From contig NW_020194515.1 in assembly GCF_002865645.1 (NCBI RefSeq), positions 1,581,319 through 1,645,318 on the forward strand: a DNA stretch of 64,000 nucleotides. Reading direction: 5' to 3'. The notes under the pieces were generated by a model, which was not told the DNA's origin, ran no database searches, and worked only from the letters and a program-made list of their open reading frames with translations. The translations under genes and the position numbers were made by a program. Shown here piece after piece: positions 19,187 through 33,200 of this stretch (position 1 is its first letter; each line of letters starts with the position of its first letter). Origin of the DNA: Hyaloscypha bicolor E. Taxonomy: Eukaryota > Ascomycota > Leotiomycetes > Helotiales > Hyaloscyphaceae.

Positions 19187-21238
19187 TTATATATGCCTCC
19201 CACTATGTCTAGGTGCTCCCATAGCCACCCTAGCCCTTTTTGGTACCCTCCCCTCCACTTGATCACCTGATTCTCCTCCTTCTCTAGCTCCATTCTCACG
19301 TGCTTGCTCCTCAGCTACTCTCTTCTTTGCTCTCTCAGATACTCTTCCAGCCTTCTAAACTGATGCAATTGAACTACGATTATTCTCTTTTGCTACCGCT
19401 TTAGGAAGGGTAATTTTATCCCTCTTGTGGGTTGCACTAGTAGTAGGTAAATCAGGATAAGTCAATTAGGAGATGATTTTATTAAGGGTACTATGCGGCC
19501 AGAGAGTAGTAAGCTTGCTATACTTAGTAGCTAGACGGTAGCCCTATTTTAATTAGCTTTTATTAAAAGTAAGGCTTATAAATTATATATCTTTAAAGTC
19601 TTTTCCAGAACTCTTACTAGAATCCTAGCCATTTCTATACCGAATCTGTATTACTTTGGGATCTGAAGAGTTGCAATCTCTTAAATATCATACTCAAGAG
19701 TTTTGGAATTCGCTCTCTTTACTATATTCCCCCTCTGTTTTCTTATATGCTCCGTAACTCTCTTAGTTAGTTTAGATAAAATCATCTTCTTAGCTACTTC
19801 TTCTTAATCTGCTTCCTCGTTAATAAATAAGCTATTTTCTCTACCCTCAGAACTACTATTCTCATTAATCTTAACCTCCCCCCCTCCCTCTATACTTTCC
19901 AGGGCTATATATATACGGCAAGCGCTCTCCTTATAATCCGGGAAATCAGTAGGTGGCTTTTATCTAAACCAGACCTCGTATAGTATATTTCCCTTAGGAA
20001 GAGCCCCTATAGCTATGGTATTAATTACTCATATAATTAAAGGAAGTAACTATATTTACGATTAGATACTAGTATCCGCTCGTATGGCCCGTAGCTATTT
20101 CTTAAAGATTCAATTAGCTACCTTAATAGAGCCCTGAGATTAAGAATAATAAGCTCGTCTGCAAATAATCTTTATTTCTCTTTTTTTATAAATCTCAATT
20201 ACTTTTCCCTTAAACTTTCTCCTATTATTATAGGCTAGAATAAAAATATATCTATTATTATTTAGCTATTTAATAAGCTTGCCTATAGCTTTATTCATAG
20301 TCTTAGCCTTAAGCCTATGAATTCAGACGAACTTGGAAAAGTAGTATTTTAATTACCAGATTCATATATATTCTCCGTTTGGATTATACTATAATAGTAT
20401 TAGTAATAGTAATACTATAATATTAATAAAGTATAAATAAAAAGATTCGGAATTTATAAAAATTACAAGAATTGCAAAAATTATAAGAAAAGCTTAAAAA
20501 TACACGAAATATAGGAAATATAGGAAATATAGGAAATATAGGAAATATAGGAAATATAGGAAATATAGGAAATATAGGAAATATAGGAAATATAGGAAAT
20601 ATAGGAAATATAGGAAATATAGGAAATATAGGAAATATAGGAAATATAGGAAATATAGGAAATATAGGAAATATAGGAAATATAGGAAATACAAGAAATA
20701 CAGGAATATAAAAGTAAATTATATAACTTAAAAAACACTTATATAAAAATCTATTAAATCCAGAACTATATACTTACTAGGATAATAAGATTAGATAAAT
20801 ATAATTTCCTTATTATTCTTCTAAGTCTTTTTCTTATTATAATAAGAATAATAAGTACTTATCTAAGTATAGTTATTATAGAATAGGCTATACTAAATTC
20901 GTCTTATATACTCAAATATAATATTAGGGGCTATTATATAGATAATTAGTATAAAAATTAGTATATTTTAGAAGTACTTACTTATATATATTAATTTCTT
21001 ATAAATAATAATTAAAATCTCAAAGATATTATTATAGTAAAGAGTATAATAAACTAGAAGAATCTTATTACGGTAACTATTATAGTATTTCTTATAATAT
21101 ACTTAATTATCCTAAAGCTTATATAATTGAGATTTGTATTTAATATTAGCCTAGTAGTATTTCTCTACTTTTATTTTACTAGGAAGTAAAGTATTAGGAT
21201 TTTATAATTACTATCTAATATTTATATATTTCCTAGTA
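19187..21238 (-). pseudogene. Transposase of the integrase-type transposon, middle and C-terminal part
   Basis: Decayed minus-strand coding sequence. From about 20,340 down to 19,930 the residues follow a retroviral integrase (rve) core. An FSKFV.IHRLKAKTMNKAIG block comes first, then AYNNRRKFKGKVIEIYKK (from ..DNGREFKG..). IKII.RRAYYSQSQGSIKVAN comes next, where K replaces the catalytic E, as a G-to-A change gives. LPKGN.LYEVWFR closes the domain. The C-terminus remains readable (ARENGAREGGESGDQ, RVPKRARVAMGAPRHSGRHI) and ends at 19,187. Many Trp and Gln codons are TAG or TAA. The N-terminal end of this protein lies 15 kb away at 36,241-36,428 because of the nested insertion. Confidence 0.65.
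20508..20703 (+). repeat. 9-bp minisatellite (GGAAATATA), about 20 copies
   Basis: An almost perfect tandem array of GGAAATATA; the last copies vary as ACAAGAAATACA. It lies inside the transposase gene, just upstream (in gene direction) of the integrase core. Because 9 is a multiple of 3, it reads as SYI or LYF repeats on the minus strand without stops. The open frames it creates are by-products, not a gene. Confidence 0.95.
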
Positions 21239-21243
21239 ATAAG

Positions 21244-21448
21244 TATAATAGCGGGATTAATATAATAGTTAGAGGCTCAAAGTTTAAAGAATCTCATATA
21301 TTAGAAAATACTAAGCTATGAAATAAAGTAAAGAGAATACCTTAATCTTTAGTATTATTTCATCTAAGTAATTCCGGCTTAGCTTCGTTTTATATCTATT
21401 TCTAATATCCTATCCTTAGTAGATTATACTCTTATATTAGCTATTATA
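21244..21448 (-). repeat. 3' LTR of the outer Gypsy element
   Basis: Begins TATAATAGCGGGATTAATAT (TG end altered to TA) and ends GCTATTATA. It aligns along its whole length with 36,036-36,240, differing mostly by transitions. Confidence 0.85.
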
Positions 21449-23016
21449 TTACTTCTTTCTAAAGAAAAGTCTAAATGCCCTTATTTAGGGAATTATTTAG
21501 CTATAGTATAGAAAAGAAAAAAGAGGAAATAATAGCTATTAATCCTATTCTATCTAATTCCTATAGCTTATTTATAATTAAAGTATAGTCTTAACTTTAC
21601 TAGAATAACCCAGTTTCTAGTATATTCCGGCCAGTTCTTAGTATCTATTATTCGTATTATACCTATACCTATATTAATAATATAATCTGGAAGTACTATA
21701 TAGGCTATGGCTAATATTAGAACTATTATTATCGGGCGGTCTTTAAATAGAAGTAGTAGATCAAGTTTATTTATTAATACAGGCTTTAATATAATAGCTT
21801 ACTTGCCTTTTTTCTTAGTTAGAATAGTAATATTTGGCTTAATTATACCGTTTCTAAGCTACTTAATTAATTTCTAGGCCTTCTTAAGCTTAATATATAT
21901 ATTCTCAAGTTATTTCTCTATAATAAAAACTTATATATTAAAGGCAACTACTTAAGCTACTTTATTATTAAATTCCCGGGCCTTAAGCTATATGATTTTG
22001 GTCTTATAAGAGCTTCTAAGGAATTTTCCGATTTCCTAAATAATATTATATACTAATTTATTAATATCTATAGGGTATTACTTCTTTAATTCGGCCTTTA
22101 GGATTATTTACTAGCTCTTAGTTTTAGACTAGTACTTTATATAATAACTACTACTTAATACCATACGTTTTCTGGTTATAATAAATATCTTAATACTAAT
22201 TTAGCTATCTTTATTATAGTTAGAGTTTCCTTTATTACTAGAAGTCTTTTTATTCTTAATCTTTTTATTATTAGAATTCTTACTATTATCTAATACCTTA
22301 TATTTCTTAAATAAACTAGCCTTACCCTTTTTAACTTTCTTAGTATTTGGCTCTATAAGATTAATAAGGAAGTTCTTATTAGTACTATTTATTTCACCTA
22401 TTAGACTATTAGACTTATTATTACTAGTAACTAAAACCTTTATTTTATTATCCTTAGAAAATTCTATTAAGATATCTTCTATAATAATCTCAGGTATATT
22501 CTTAAGGGCAATATAGGCCATATTCTATATATTAACCTATTCTTGGGTAAGGGAATTACTATTTTCATCTATAAAAGTAATTTAGCTAGTAATTATATTA
22601 ATAATAATAATAGTTACCAAACTTAAGATATTACTACTATTATTTAAGTTATTTAGAATCTAGTAAGTAGCCTTATTTAGTCCGGCTATAAATAATATAT
22701 TACCGGGATTTCTTATTTATTTCATTTTTATTAATAGTTCTATTAAAGTAATAATAATAATATAAATAGTTAAGGTTATAAAAATTAAAATAATTAGGAA
22801 GATTTCTCTCGATTTTTAATAATATTTCGAACTAATATAGGCAAGTATTTATTTTTAGTTTAGCTTTAAAAATTTACTTTTTTTTATAATTTACCTAGAT
22901 AATAAAGTATAATTTAGTATAATAAAGAAAAATATTTTATCCAGATTTCTAGAAAAAAGAATAAATACTAATATAATAAAATAAAGGAAATATACTAGAA
23001 TTTAGATAAAATCCGG
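21449..23016 (-). other. 3' segment of the outer Gypsy element with an extra Lys/Asn-rich frame
   Basis: This stretch follows the integrase in the outer element's own direction. It contains an intact 106-codon frame (22,201-22,521 minus) beginning MAYIALKNIPEIIIEDILIE and ending in a Lys/Asn/Ser-rich tract, followed by further coding-like but stop-interrupted sequence to about 21,480. It matches no Gypsy domain I know, so it is either an extra 3' ORF or an older insertion. Confidence 0.4.
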
Positions 23017-23021
23017 GAAAT

Positions 23022-23348
23022 TATAATAGGTATATATAATAGTATATAAACAGGTATTAGATATTATAGATCTAGTTTTCTATTTTAGATAAAGCTTATA
23101 ATCGGAATTATATAGGTAATTAGAATTATATAAATCATATGAGATTATATTTCTTAATTAAGTAAAGTGCTTTATAGGCTTAGCTAAATACTAGGGAATA
23201 TATAGGGAGATACTTCTAGCTTTAGAAAGGGATATTAATTAGTCTTTTATTAGAATTAACTCTTGGAATTAGTTATATTTACAAGTATTACTTTATAGCT
23301 TACTTATCTTAACTACTTATATATTATTCTACTATTATATATCTTATA
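23022..23348 (+). repeat. 5' LTR of the inner Gypsy element
   Basis: Starts TATAATAGGTATATATAATA and ends TATATCTTATA. It pairs with 29,733-30,059. The TG...CA ends have become TA...TA. Confidence 0.9.
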
Positions 23349-23439
23349 TTCTAATTAATCTAACCTTTAGAAAGCAGTTTATTATAAGGTAATTAAGCTA
23401 TTAATAAACAAAAATATTAATAACTAGAATATTAACCAG

Positions 23440-26400
23440 AAGAAGTACCTCTATTACTACTAGAGTAACCTAACCCGGTATCCAGGGAAGCGCCTAGTTA
23501 AGTACTCTTTATATTACCTAATTAGGAGAAAGAAGTAGAACTCAGATATCCCTAGAACTAGTAAGTAAGATAATAATAATAGAGAAATTAGTAGCGGCTT
23601 GCTATTATATTACTAAATTAGAAATAGAGATATAATAGAAAGAAGATCTAGAGAAACTAGAAGCTCAGATCTATTATCTTAAAAATATTCGAATATCTAG
23701 TATAGAACCCGTTATACTCCCAGTAGTACTCTTGGTTTAAAAGGCTCTAAAAACCCGAGAACTGCCTACTTACCGGGGAAAGAATATTAAAAAAGCCTAG
23801 GACTTCTTCTATTAGGCAGAGTTAAAGTAATATAAAAATAGTAGGATTATCTGGGCTACTAATATAGTAAAGGTTATATATTATACTTCCTATTTTAAGG
23901 ATATAGCTAGGAATATCTGGAAGTATAGAGAGTAATTAGTAGGTATTAATATTACGAATTAGGAGACCTTTATTAAATTTATAAAGGATTCTATCTTAAA
24001 TCTAGAGAACTATAGTAATAATACCCTTACTAAGTTTAAGAATACTAAATAATAGCTAGGCCAAAATATCCAAAGCTTTATATCTTATTTAGATAGCCTA
24101 TTAGATAACTTAGAATATATGGGTTTATTATAAGAGTAAAACGACTTATTTAGTAGCTTAAGGCAAGAAATCCGAGATAAGATTAATTATTAAGGGAATA
24201 CTTTATAAAAGAGAGAGAAGCTTATCTTTACTATTATAAGAATTAAGAATAATTTAAACCTATTTACTTAATAGGAATATAATAATAAGCTAATAGAATA
24301 GTAAAAAAAAGAGAATAAGAAAAAAGAAAAAGGAAATAATAAAGGAAAACGGAAGAGAAATATATTTCTATTATAAGGTTTATAAAACCGGAATAATAAA
24401 GGCATAGTAATAGAGTCTAATATAGTACCTATATTAAGATCTATAAGACCGGATATAATTTGCTTTATTTGCTAGAAAAAGGGTTATTATATTACTACTT
24501 GCTCTAATTAAGGGAAACCGATTTATTATAACTATAATAAGTCTAGCTATAAAATATATAAGTACCTAGAACTAAAGAAGCCGGGAAATAAGTATATCCC
24601 GTAATAATTATACTTATTTATATTATAGAGAATAAGGCTTCTAAAACGAGAATAGTAATTAAGGTTATTATTAAGATAATAAAAAATAAGTAAAAAGTTA
24701 GAATATTAGTAAATTCGGGTATAGAGGCTAATTATATAAAGAGAAGATTAGCTTTAGATATAGGTATTTTATTAATATTAAAGGTAACTCTTTTATTCTT
24801 ACTAGAAGAAAGAAGAATTTATTTATATAAAGATTATATTCTTAGAATTATTACTAAAGATATATTAGGGAACTAAAGAGAGGCTAATATATATTTTATA
24901 TTATATAATTTCGATCTAAATCATATTAATATAATACTTGAATTCTTATAGCTTTACTAGGTTAATTCCCTAATTTCCTTTAGAAAAGTAATATAGAAAT
25001 ACCAGATTTAATTATAGAAAGTTAAAATTCTAAATACTAGGAAGTTTATTAAAGTAATAAAGTATAAGATATATATTTTTCTATTAACTACCTATCCTAT
25101 AATAAATAGCTAAAAGATTACTATTATTACTACTAATAGAATAGTTATATTTCTCAAGAAATATTAGAACCTTTTCTAAATATTCTTTATAGAGGCTATA
25201 GATATACTACTCGATTATTATATAATAAAGTATTATATAAATCTAAAACCAGGGTCCTAACTACTATATAGTTCTATATATACTTTATTAAAAAGAGAGC
25301 TTAAAGTCTTTCGGGAATATCTTAATACTAGCCTAAAGAAGAGATAAATTCGTTATTTTACTAGTCTAGCTAGTACCCTAATTATATTTATTTTAAAGAA
25401 AAAAGGCAACCTATATCTATATATTAATTACCGGAATCTAAATAGGATTACTATTAAGAACCAAATACTATTATTACTTATTAATAAGACTATAAATAAA
25501 CTTTATAAAATAAAGATATATATAAAGCTAGACTTAAAAAATACTTAGTATTAGTTATAAATACGAGAGGGTAATAAATAGAAAATAGTATTCCGAATAT
25601 ACTATAAATATTTTAAGTACTATATTATATTCTTTAGACTATTTAATACTCTAGTAATATTTCAGGTATATATTAATTATATACTAGTAGGCCTTATAGA
25701 TATTATCTATATAGTTTATCTAGATAATATTTTAATTTATTTAGAGAACCCAGAATAGTATATAGTAGTAATCTAATATATATTCGAGTAATTATAATAA
25801 TACTAGCTCTTTATAAACTTAGTAAAATACGAGTTTAATATAAAGAAAATAGAGTTCCTAGGGTTTATAATTAGCCCAGATAATATAGAAATAAAAGCTA
25901 ATAGGGTTATAGCTATTAGGAAATAGCTAGCCCTAAAAAATAATATTTGAGAAATTCAAGTATTTCTGGATTTTATTAACTTTTACTAGAGATTTATTTA
26001 TAAATACTTTAGAATAGTAAAAGAATTAACTAATTTATTAAAAACTAGTAGAAACCTATAATATTATTTTAGCTAAATAAATAAAATAGATAGGGCTTTT
26101 AAAAAGCTATAAATTATATTTATAATAGTACTAATTCTTTATTATTTTAATCTAGTCTTAAAAATTTATATAAAAATAAATATTTCAGAATTTATAATTA
26201 TAGATATAATTTCCTAGCTCTTTAATAAGGAAATAGAAGCCAGGTAGTATTCTATTACCTTCTATTTAAAGAAAATAACTATAATTAAAAATAAGTATAA
26301 AATATATAATTCTGAGCTCTTAGCTATTATTCTGGCATTCCGTACTTAGTAATATTACCTAATATATATCCGGTATACTATTATTATTAAGATAGATTAT

Positions 26401-28330
26401 AATAACTTAAAATACTTTATAATTAAAAGAAAACTAAATAGTTAATAAATAAGATAGGCAGAGAAGCTAACTATCTTTAACTTTGTCTTAAAGTACTAGC
26501 CGGGATATAGTAACTCTACTAATAGGCTATTAAGAAGGCCAGACTTTATAACAAATATAAATAAAGATACTTTACTACTTATACTTTATAATAAGCTATA
26601 AAATACAGAATAGAGAGTCCTATAAATAGTAGTAATAGGATGCTATACTATTCCTATAATATTATAATTCAAGGCCTAGGAGAAAGGAGATAGGCACTTT
26701 TTAATTAGTGAGATACTAAGAAATTCCGAAAAAGAAGTTTATTTTAGTAATAGAATAGTACCAGAAATACTATTACTTGAGCCTATTACTAGTATAGCTA
26801 GTTATAAATAGTATATACTATGGATTCTAGCTATATAGGTAGTTGGGTCCGAAATAATATATAAGAAAGGCAAAAAAATATTATTTAAACTACTATTATA
26901 ATACTAAAGATTTAATTTATTAGTATAATACCGGTAATATAAATAGTTCTTAAAAGAAACCTTTACTAGAGTTATTAAGACTTGGGAACTTAATATATCT
27001 GGGTTATTAAAATATCGGGGTATTATTTATATACTAAATAAGCTAGCTCTTAAAGAAGAATTACTATAAACTAATTATAATAATCTTATAGATAGGTATT
27101 TTAGTACTAGTAAAATACTAGAGATTCTCTAGAGAAAATACTTCTAGTAAAATATAAAAAAGAATATAAAAGACTATATTAGAACTTGCCCTATATATTA
27201 ATAAACTAAGATAAAAAGATATCTATTATATAATATACTTAGTTTATTTCCTCTTTTTCTAAGCCATAATAAGAAATTACTATAAACTTTATTACGGGAC
27301 TACCTCTTTCTAGGTTTTATAATAAAGTATATAATTTTATACTTATTATTATTAATAAACATACGAAAATAATATAATATATTATGACTAATAAGAAAAT
27401 CTCGGCTCTTAAGTTAGTAAAGCTATTTATATATTATATTATTAAAGACTTTAGTATACCTGCAGGTATAACCTCTAATAAAGGATTTATTTTTATAAAC
27501 AAGTTCTAGTTAAGTCTATACTTTTACTTAAAGATTTAATAATAGCTAAATATAGTATTTTACCTATAAACTAATAAATAAATAGAGAATCTAAACCAAA
27601 CTCTGGAATAGTACTTGAGGTATTATACTAGTTACTAGTAAGATAACTAGGTAGTAAAGCTTACTCTTATAGAATTCACATATAATAACTCTATATATTT
27701 AATAATAGGAATTTCTCTATTTTATATATTATATGAATTTTATTCTAGTATTAAACTATATATTAAGAATAATATTTCAGAAAGAGAAATACCGGTAATA
27801 TAGGAAAGAGTATAGAGAATTTAAATAAAATAGAAAGTAATAAAGAAGTAATAATAAGAAATAGTAAATATATAGAAAAAGTACTATAATAAGAAATATA
27901 TTAATAAGAAATTTAATATATATAATAAAGTTATATTTTATATAAAGAATATTTAATAGCTATAACCTAGTATAAAGCTAGTAAATAAATATCTCGGCCC
28001 TTTTAAAGTTCTAGAAGTTATAGGAATATATAAATAAGTATATTACTTAAAATTATTACTATTATATTAGATCTATAATATTTTCTATATTTCTTTCTTA
28101 GAACTATAATACCCGTAAACTAGTACTATAGTAGAACTAGAACTAGTTAAGATTAAGGGCAAAAAAGAATTCGAGATAGAATCTATTATAGCCTATAGAA
28201 AAGGCAGAAAGAGAAGGAAATATCTCGTTTATTAAAAGGGCTACTTACTAGTAAATAATATATAGGAATTATTAAGTAATCTAGAAAATATAGCTTAAGA
28301 ATTACAAGAATACTTGAAAAAGAGTAATAT
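23440..28330 (+). pseudogene. Inner Gypsy gag-pol remnant
   Basis: Stop-riddled gag and pol of the inner element, with domains in the order gag/zinc knuckle, protease, RT, RNase H, integrase, chromodomain. The chromodomain (YLVKWKGY-type core) is the feature that separates chromoviruses from other Gypsy elements and targets integration to heterochromatin. That fits its position inside an already repetitive block. Confidence 0.8.
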
Positions 28331-29732
28331 TATAATACTATTAGCCAAATAGAAATATAAAAAATAAATACTTTTATTAGGAAACTATTAAAAACCATAT
28401 ATTTATTCTTGGAAAAACCATATAAAAATTATTAAAAACTCTAAAAACTCTAATTTCTATACCCTATAAATACCCTACCCTTATAACTACTTTCTATTAT
28501 CCTTATTATTATTCTTATTAGAATTCTCTTGAGAAATAGATAGCAAATTGGCCTATAAAGCTATTAGTTATTAATAAGAAATAAGAAAGAAATAAGCTTA
28601 TTTAATACTAAAGAATATTAATTATATTATTAAAAGTACTTTATACTTATACTAAGCTAGTAAGAATTACTTAACTTATTTCTTAAATTATTAGAGAAAT
28701 CTATTAGCCTCAAATAATAGCTTTAATATAAGAAGTATATATTATTTAGTATAGAAAAAGAGTAGTAATAGCCTTTTTTCTTTCGGATAAAGAATAAGGA
28801 AAACGCTTATATATATTAATGACTTAAAGAAAGCAGTTTAATTATACTATATATATTTAAGGAATCTTAGATAGTATTAGAATAAGAAATAAATAAAGGA
28901 AATTATAACTTATAGAATTATATTTCTTATTCTTAGAGTAGTAATAATTACATATTAAGTAATTATTACTTTTAATATAAATAAGATTAGGAAACTTAGT
29001 AATATTCTTAGAATATTAAAAATAATAAGGGCAAATTAAGGATATAGAAGTATTAGTTAAATAGGTAATAATAGGCTAATAAGTACTAAGAGAAGTATTT
29101 ATTTTAATAAATAAAGAAATAAAAGAGAGAATTAGAAAGAAACTTAAATAAAGCTTAAATAAAGCTTAAAGAAGCTTAAAAAAGGCTTAAAGAAATAAGG
29201 CAAGAAATAAGAAAAAGCTAAGTATAGTATTATAATAGAGGAAAGAAAAGATTAGTTAATAGGAAAAGAAAGGCCTTTTTATAATATTTTTTCCCTAAAT
29301 AGTAATTACGAATTCGGAACCGGCTCTATACCAGAAATACCCAGAAAATTCTAAAAAAGGGATTTATAAATAAACCAGAAGATCAGATTAACTTTTCCAA
29401 GCTCTTGGGCCTATAAAGTAATAATTTATTCGTAAATAGAGGCTAAATTAGGATTTATAAACTAATTAGAAAACCGGAAAAGCTTTTTATTTAATAATAT
29501 ATATTATATTTATATTACCTTTATAAAAGGAAATTACTAGAGGTAATTTGCGGGTTAGCTAGGCAGGGTTAATAAACTATATTCTTAAGTTCATTATCTA
29601 GTATAATAATAGAGTAATTATAGGAAGTCTTTAGGAAAAACTAATAGCTAGAAAAGTTTCAGGGAATTATTTATAAAACTATTTATAGTTTTCTCAGGCC
29701 TCTTAGGAATAAGAGCCCAGAAAGAGAGTTAA

Positions 29733-30059
29733 TATAATAGATATATATAATAGTATATAAATAAGTATTAGATATTATAGATCTAGTTTCCTATTTTAGG
29801 TAAAGCTTATAATCAGAATTATATAAGTAATTAAAATTATATAAATTATATAGGGTTATATTTCCTAGTTAAGTAAAGTACTTTATAGGCTTGGCTAAAT
29901 ACTAGGGAATATATAGGGAAATGCTCCTAGCTTTAGAAAGGGGTATTAATTAGTCTTTTATTAGAATTAACTCTTGGAATTAGTTATACTTATAAGTATT
30001 ACTCCGCGGCTTACTTATCTTAACTACTTATATATTACCCTATTATTATATATCTTATA
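29733..30059 (+). repeat. 3' LTR of the inner Gypsy element
   Basis: Direct repeat of 23,022-23,348 with scattered transitions, followed immediately by GAAAT. Confidence 0.9.
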
Positions 30060-30299
30060 GAAATATCTAGGTTTTTTCTTTCTTTTCTAATTATAGAAGC
30101 CTTATTATTAAGGTTTATTATTATCTAAATAGTTTTTATTAAACTTATTCTCTTTAGTATACTAAATTCATTTATTTAGCTAAATAGGAAGTCCTACTTT
30201 ACTAGAATTCTACTTATAGAATTTATATAATTTAAATACTAAGTTCTTAAAATCTAATATAAGATACTATTTATTATTTATATTTTATTTCTTTTATTT

Positions 30300-33200
30300 A
30301 ACCTTATAATAAAGCTTATTATAAAATACTTTAGAAAAGAGGATCTTTTTAATTTCCTATTCGAGTTTACTATTAACTTTAGTAAAACTAGGCTCTTTAT
30401 TAATCTAGCCAAATAATAGATTAATAGAATTCTTATAAAGTCTATTTATATAAAAAATTAGCCAAATCCTATATAATAGGAAAAGGTCTAATTAATATAA
30501 ATAGCTAACTATTTTATTAATCTTAAATAATCTATTTTTTATATCTTTTTAATTATATAGATTATATTTCCTAGACTAAAATCTAGTTCTCGCTATTTCT
30601 TATTAGCTTATTTAGCTTAATATTCCTAAGCTACTATTATATATTTTCGGATATAATTAATAGTAGTATTAATTCTTTTAGCCTACTATTATACTTCTTT
30701 CTAATTAAGTTTCTTTTTTAGAATTTTAAATTCTATTATTAGTAATATCTAGTTAAAGTTTAGCCTGAATTTATATCTATAATTAATTATTAAGGGAAAT
30801 AGGCTAGTTAATTTATATAGGCAAATAATACCTATAATATTAAATACCGGAAATAAATCTGCCTAATTATCCTAGAAATAATTAATAAAGAAATAAAGTC
30901 AGATATTAATAATCTAGTTAATAATTTCTATTTATCTATTAGTTTAGATATATTCTATAATTAAGAGTTTAGCTTAGTTTTAGTTAATCTTAATAGTTTA
31001 TTTATAAAGTCTAAAATAAATTAGGATTTTTAGTTATTTATAATAATAAGAAGAAATTCTCGGAATTACTAGATATAGTAATAGAATAGGCTAATAGTAA
31101 TTCTGGCTATAGTATTCTTAGTTATTAATAGGCTTATATATTATTTAAATAATTAATTAACTATAATAAATATATTATTATATTTCTTACTTATAAAGCC
31201 AGGGATATAAAAGTCTATAAATAAATTATTTCATATTCTTAAGGAAACTAGTAATAGGTATAATAGGCCTAATATTTTATTTCTTAGCTTATAAGACCTT
31301 TAATATTTATAGTAGTTTACTATAAAGTAATTAATATCTATAGAAAAAGTAAGCTATTAGTAAAGTCTTTAAACTAGGATTTTTGTCTTATTTTAACCGG
31401 GATATATAATAGTTATTATATTATAAATATATTATATAAGCCTAGTTTATAGATTATTATATCCGTCTAATATAATAAGTCTTTTATTATAAAATATATA
31501 GTTATTTAATATTTTTTATAGATTCGTATTTTCCTGGGTTTTCCTATATTTATTTTCTAGGGCTAGGTTTATCTAATTAGCTTATAGAACTTTAACTATA
31601 ATAAATAGCTTATTTATTTCTTCTATTTTAGTAAAAATATAAGCCGTATTTATTATTTTAGTAAAAGCAAGAATTAGGTCTAATAAGATAACTTATCTAG
31701 TTCTTTTAGCTTTCTTAGTCTATTTCTGGGTTAGTATAAGCTTGTTTTTTCGGAATAAGATATTAGTAATAGTATTATCTTTACCCGGCTAATAAGTAAT
31801 CTAGTAATAGAATTATAATAGGAAACCTATCTATTAGATTTATTATTTATTTAAAAGCCTCTTAGTACTAAAATACTCGAGAGCTTTATAGTTAATAATA
31901 ATTAGAAAATTAGGTAAGCTAATTAGTTCTATCTACTATTCCCGGAATCCTTAAATAATAATAAAAAGTTCCTTATTATAAACTTTATAGTAGCTTTTAG
32001 CTCTTTAAAAAGCTTTAGAATAGAATAAGACCAGGTATTATTATTCGTTTTCTGGGCTTTTTTAAAAAAGTATACTTATAATAGCTAGATCTAAATAGTC
32101 GGTTTTCAGGCAGGTTTCCCTATTATATTTGAAATAGAGAAGTATAAAAGTAAAAAGAAATAGATCTTTAAGCTAATTAAAGATATCTAGCTAGGTTTTA
32201 TTAAGTATAAACTTTAGTAAAATATTCTTTTTAGTTAGATAATTTAGGAGACAAGAAATATATCTATAAACTTAGATAAACCTATAATAGAAGTTATAAA
32301 AGCCCAAAAATAACTATATCTTCCTTTTTATTATAAGTTAGTACTAGTTTTAAATAATAGAGGTTTTAGTAAAGTTTATTTATATACCTTAATCCGAAAT
32401 AATAAATCCTAAAAAAGTTATCTTAAAAACTTCAAATTCATATTTATAAATATTAATTTATAATCCAGTATCCTAAAGCTTTTATAAAACTATTCTAATA
32501 TACTATTAATACTTCTTTTTATTCTTAGAAAAAATTAATATATTATTAATATAGGCCAAGTAAAAGTTGTCTAAATAGTCTATTAGGATAATATTAATAT
32601 ATTACTAGAAAATTACTAAACTATTATAGAATTTAAATAATAGAACTACTAGTTTAAAGAATTCATATCTTGTTCTAAAAGCGGCCTATATTATAGAAGC
32701 TAGTTCTATATAAATTTAATTAAAAGTATATTAAATATCTAATTTAGTAAATACTAATAATTTAGCTAATTAATTAAGAGTCTCAGTAATAAATAATAAG
32801 AAATAGTAATTCTTTTTTATTATAGTATTTAGCTATTAATAATTAATATAAAATTATAGGCTACTATTTTTCTTTTTAATAAATAAGACTAATAATAAGA
32901 AAAGAAATTCGGATAGCTTAATGAAATCCTTTTTTAGGTTCTTAATAAGATATTCTCTTATTTTTTCGAGTTTACTAGAGCTTATCTTATAGAAATAGGC
33001 TGTTTTTATTAAAAAGTCTAGTCTATTAAAACAGAGCTTATAGTTAAAGAATTAAGACTAAAGAAGCTTATTTACTACTTTCTTAAAGAATATCCTAGCT
33101 ATATAGGAAGAGATATCCGGAGCTCTTAAAGTTCTTTAGAATTAAAAAATAGTATATTACTAAAAGTATTAGATTTATCTATATTTAGGGAATATATTAG

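Larger units (their letters stand above)
23022..30059 (+). mobile_element. Ty3/Gypsy chromovirus (inner), full length with 327-bp LTRs
   Basis: LTRs at 23,022-23,348 and 29,733-30,059 have equal length and are flanked by a perfect GAAAT duplication (23,017-23,021; 30,060-30,064). Plus-strand remnants occur in Gypsy order. There is a gag zinc knuckle near 24,460-24,535 (CFIC*KKGYYITTCS), then protease. Reverse transcriptase lies at about 25,300-26,000 (EFLGFIISPDNIEIKANRVI, EIQVFLDFINFY). RNase H lies at about 26,150-26,550 (DYNNLKYFIIKRKLNS), then integrase at about 27,050-27,800. A chromodomain-like end lies at about 28,200-28,320 (GRKRRKYLVY*KGYL, ELLSNLENIA*ELQEY). Trp codons are mostly TAG, the RIP pattern. 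It cannot encode protein. Confidence 0.9.

Noticed and set aside
20481..20738. 85-codon and 66-codon SYI/LYF repeat ORFs
   Set aside because: They are translations of the 9-bp minisatellite within a dead transposase gene, not proteins.
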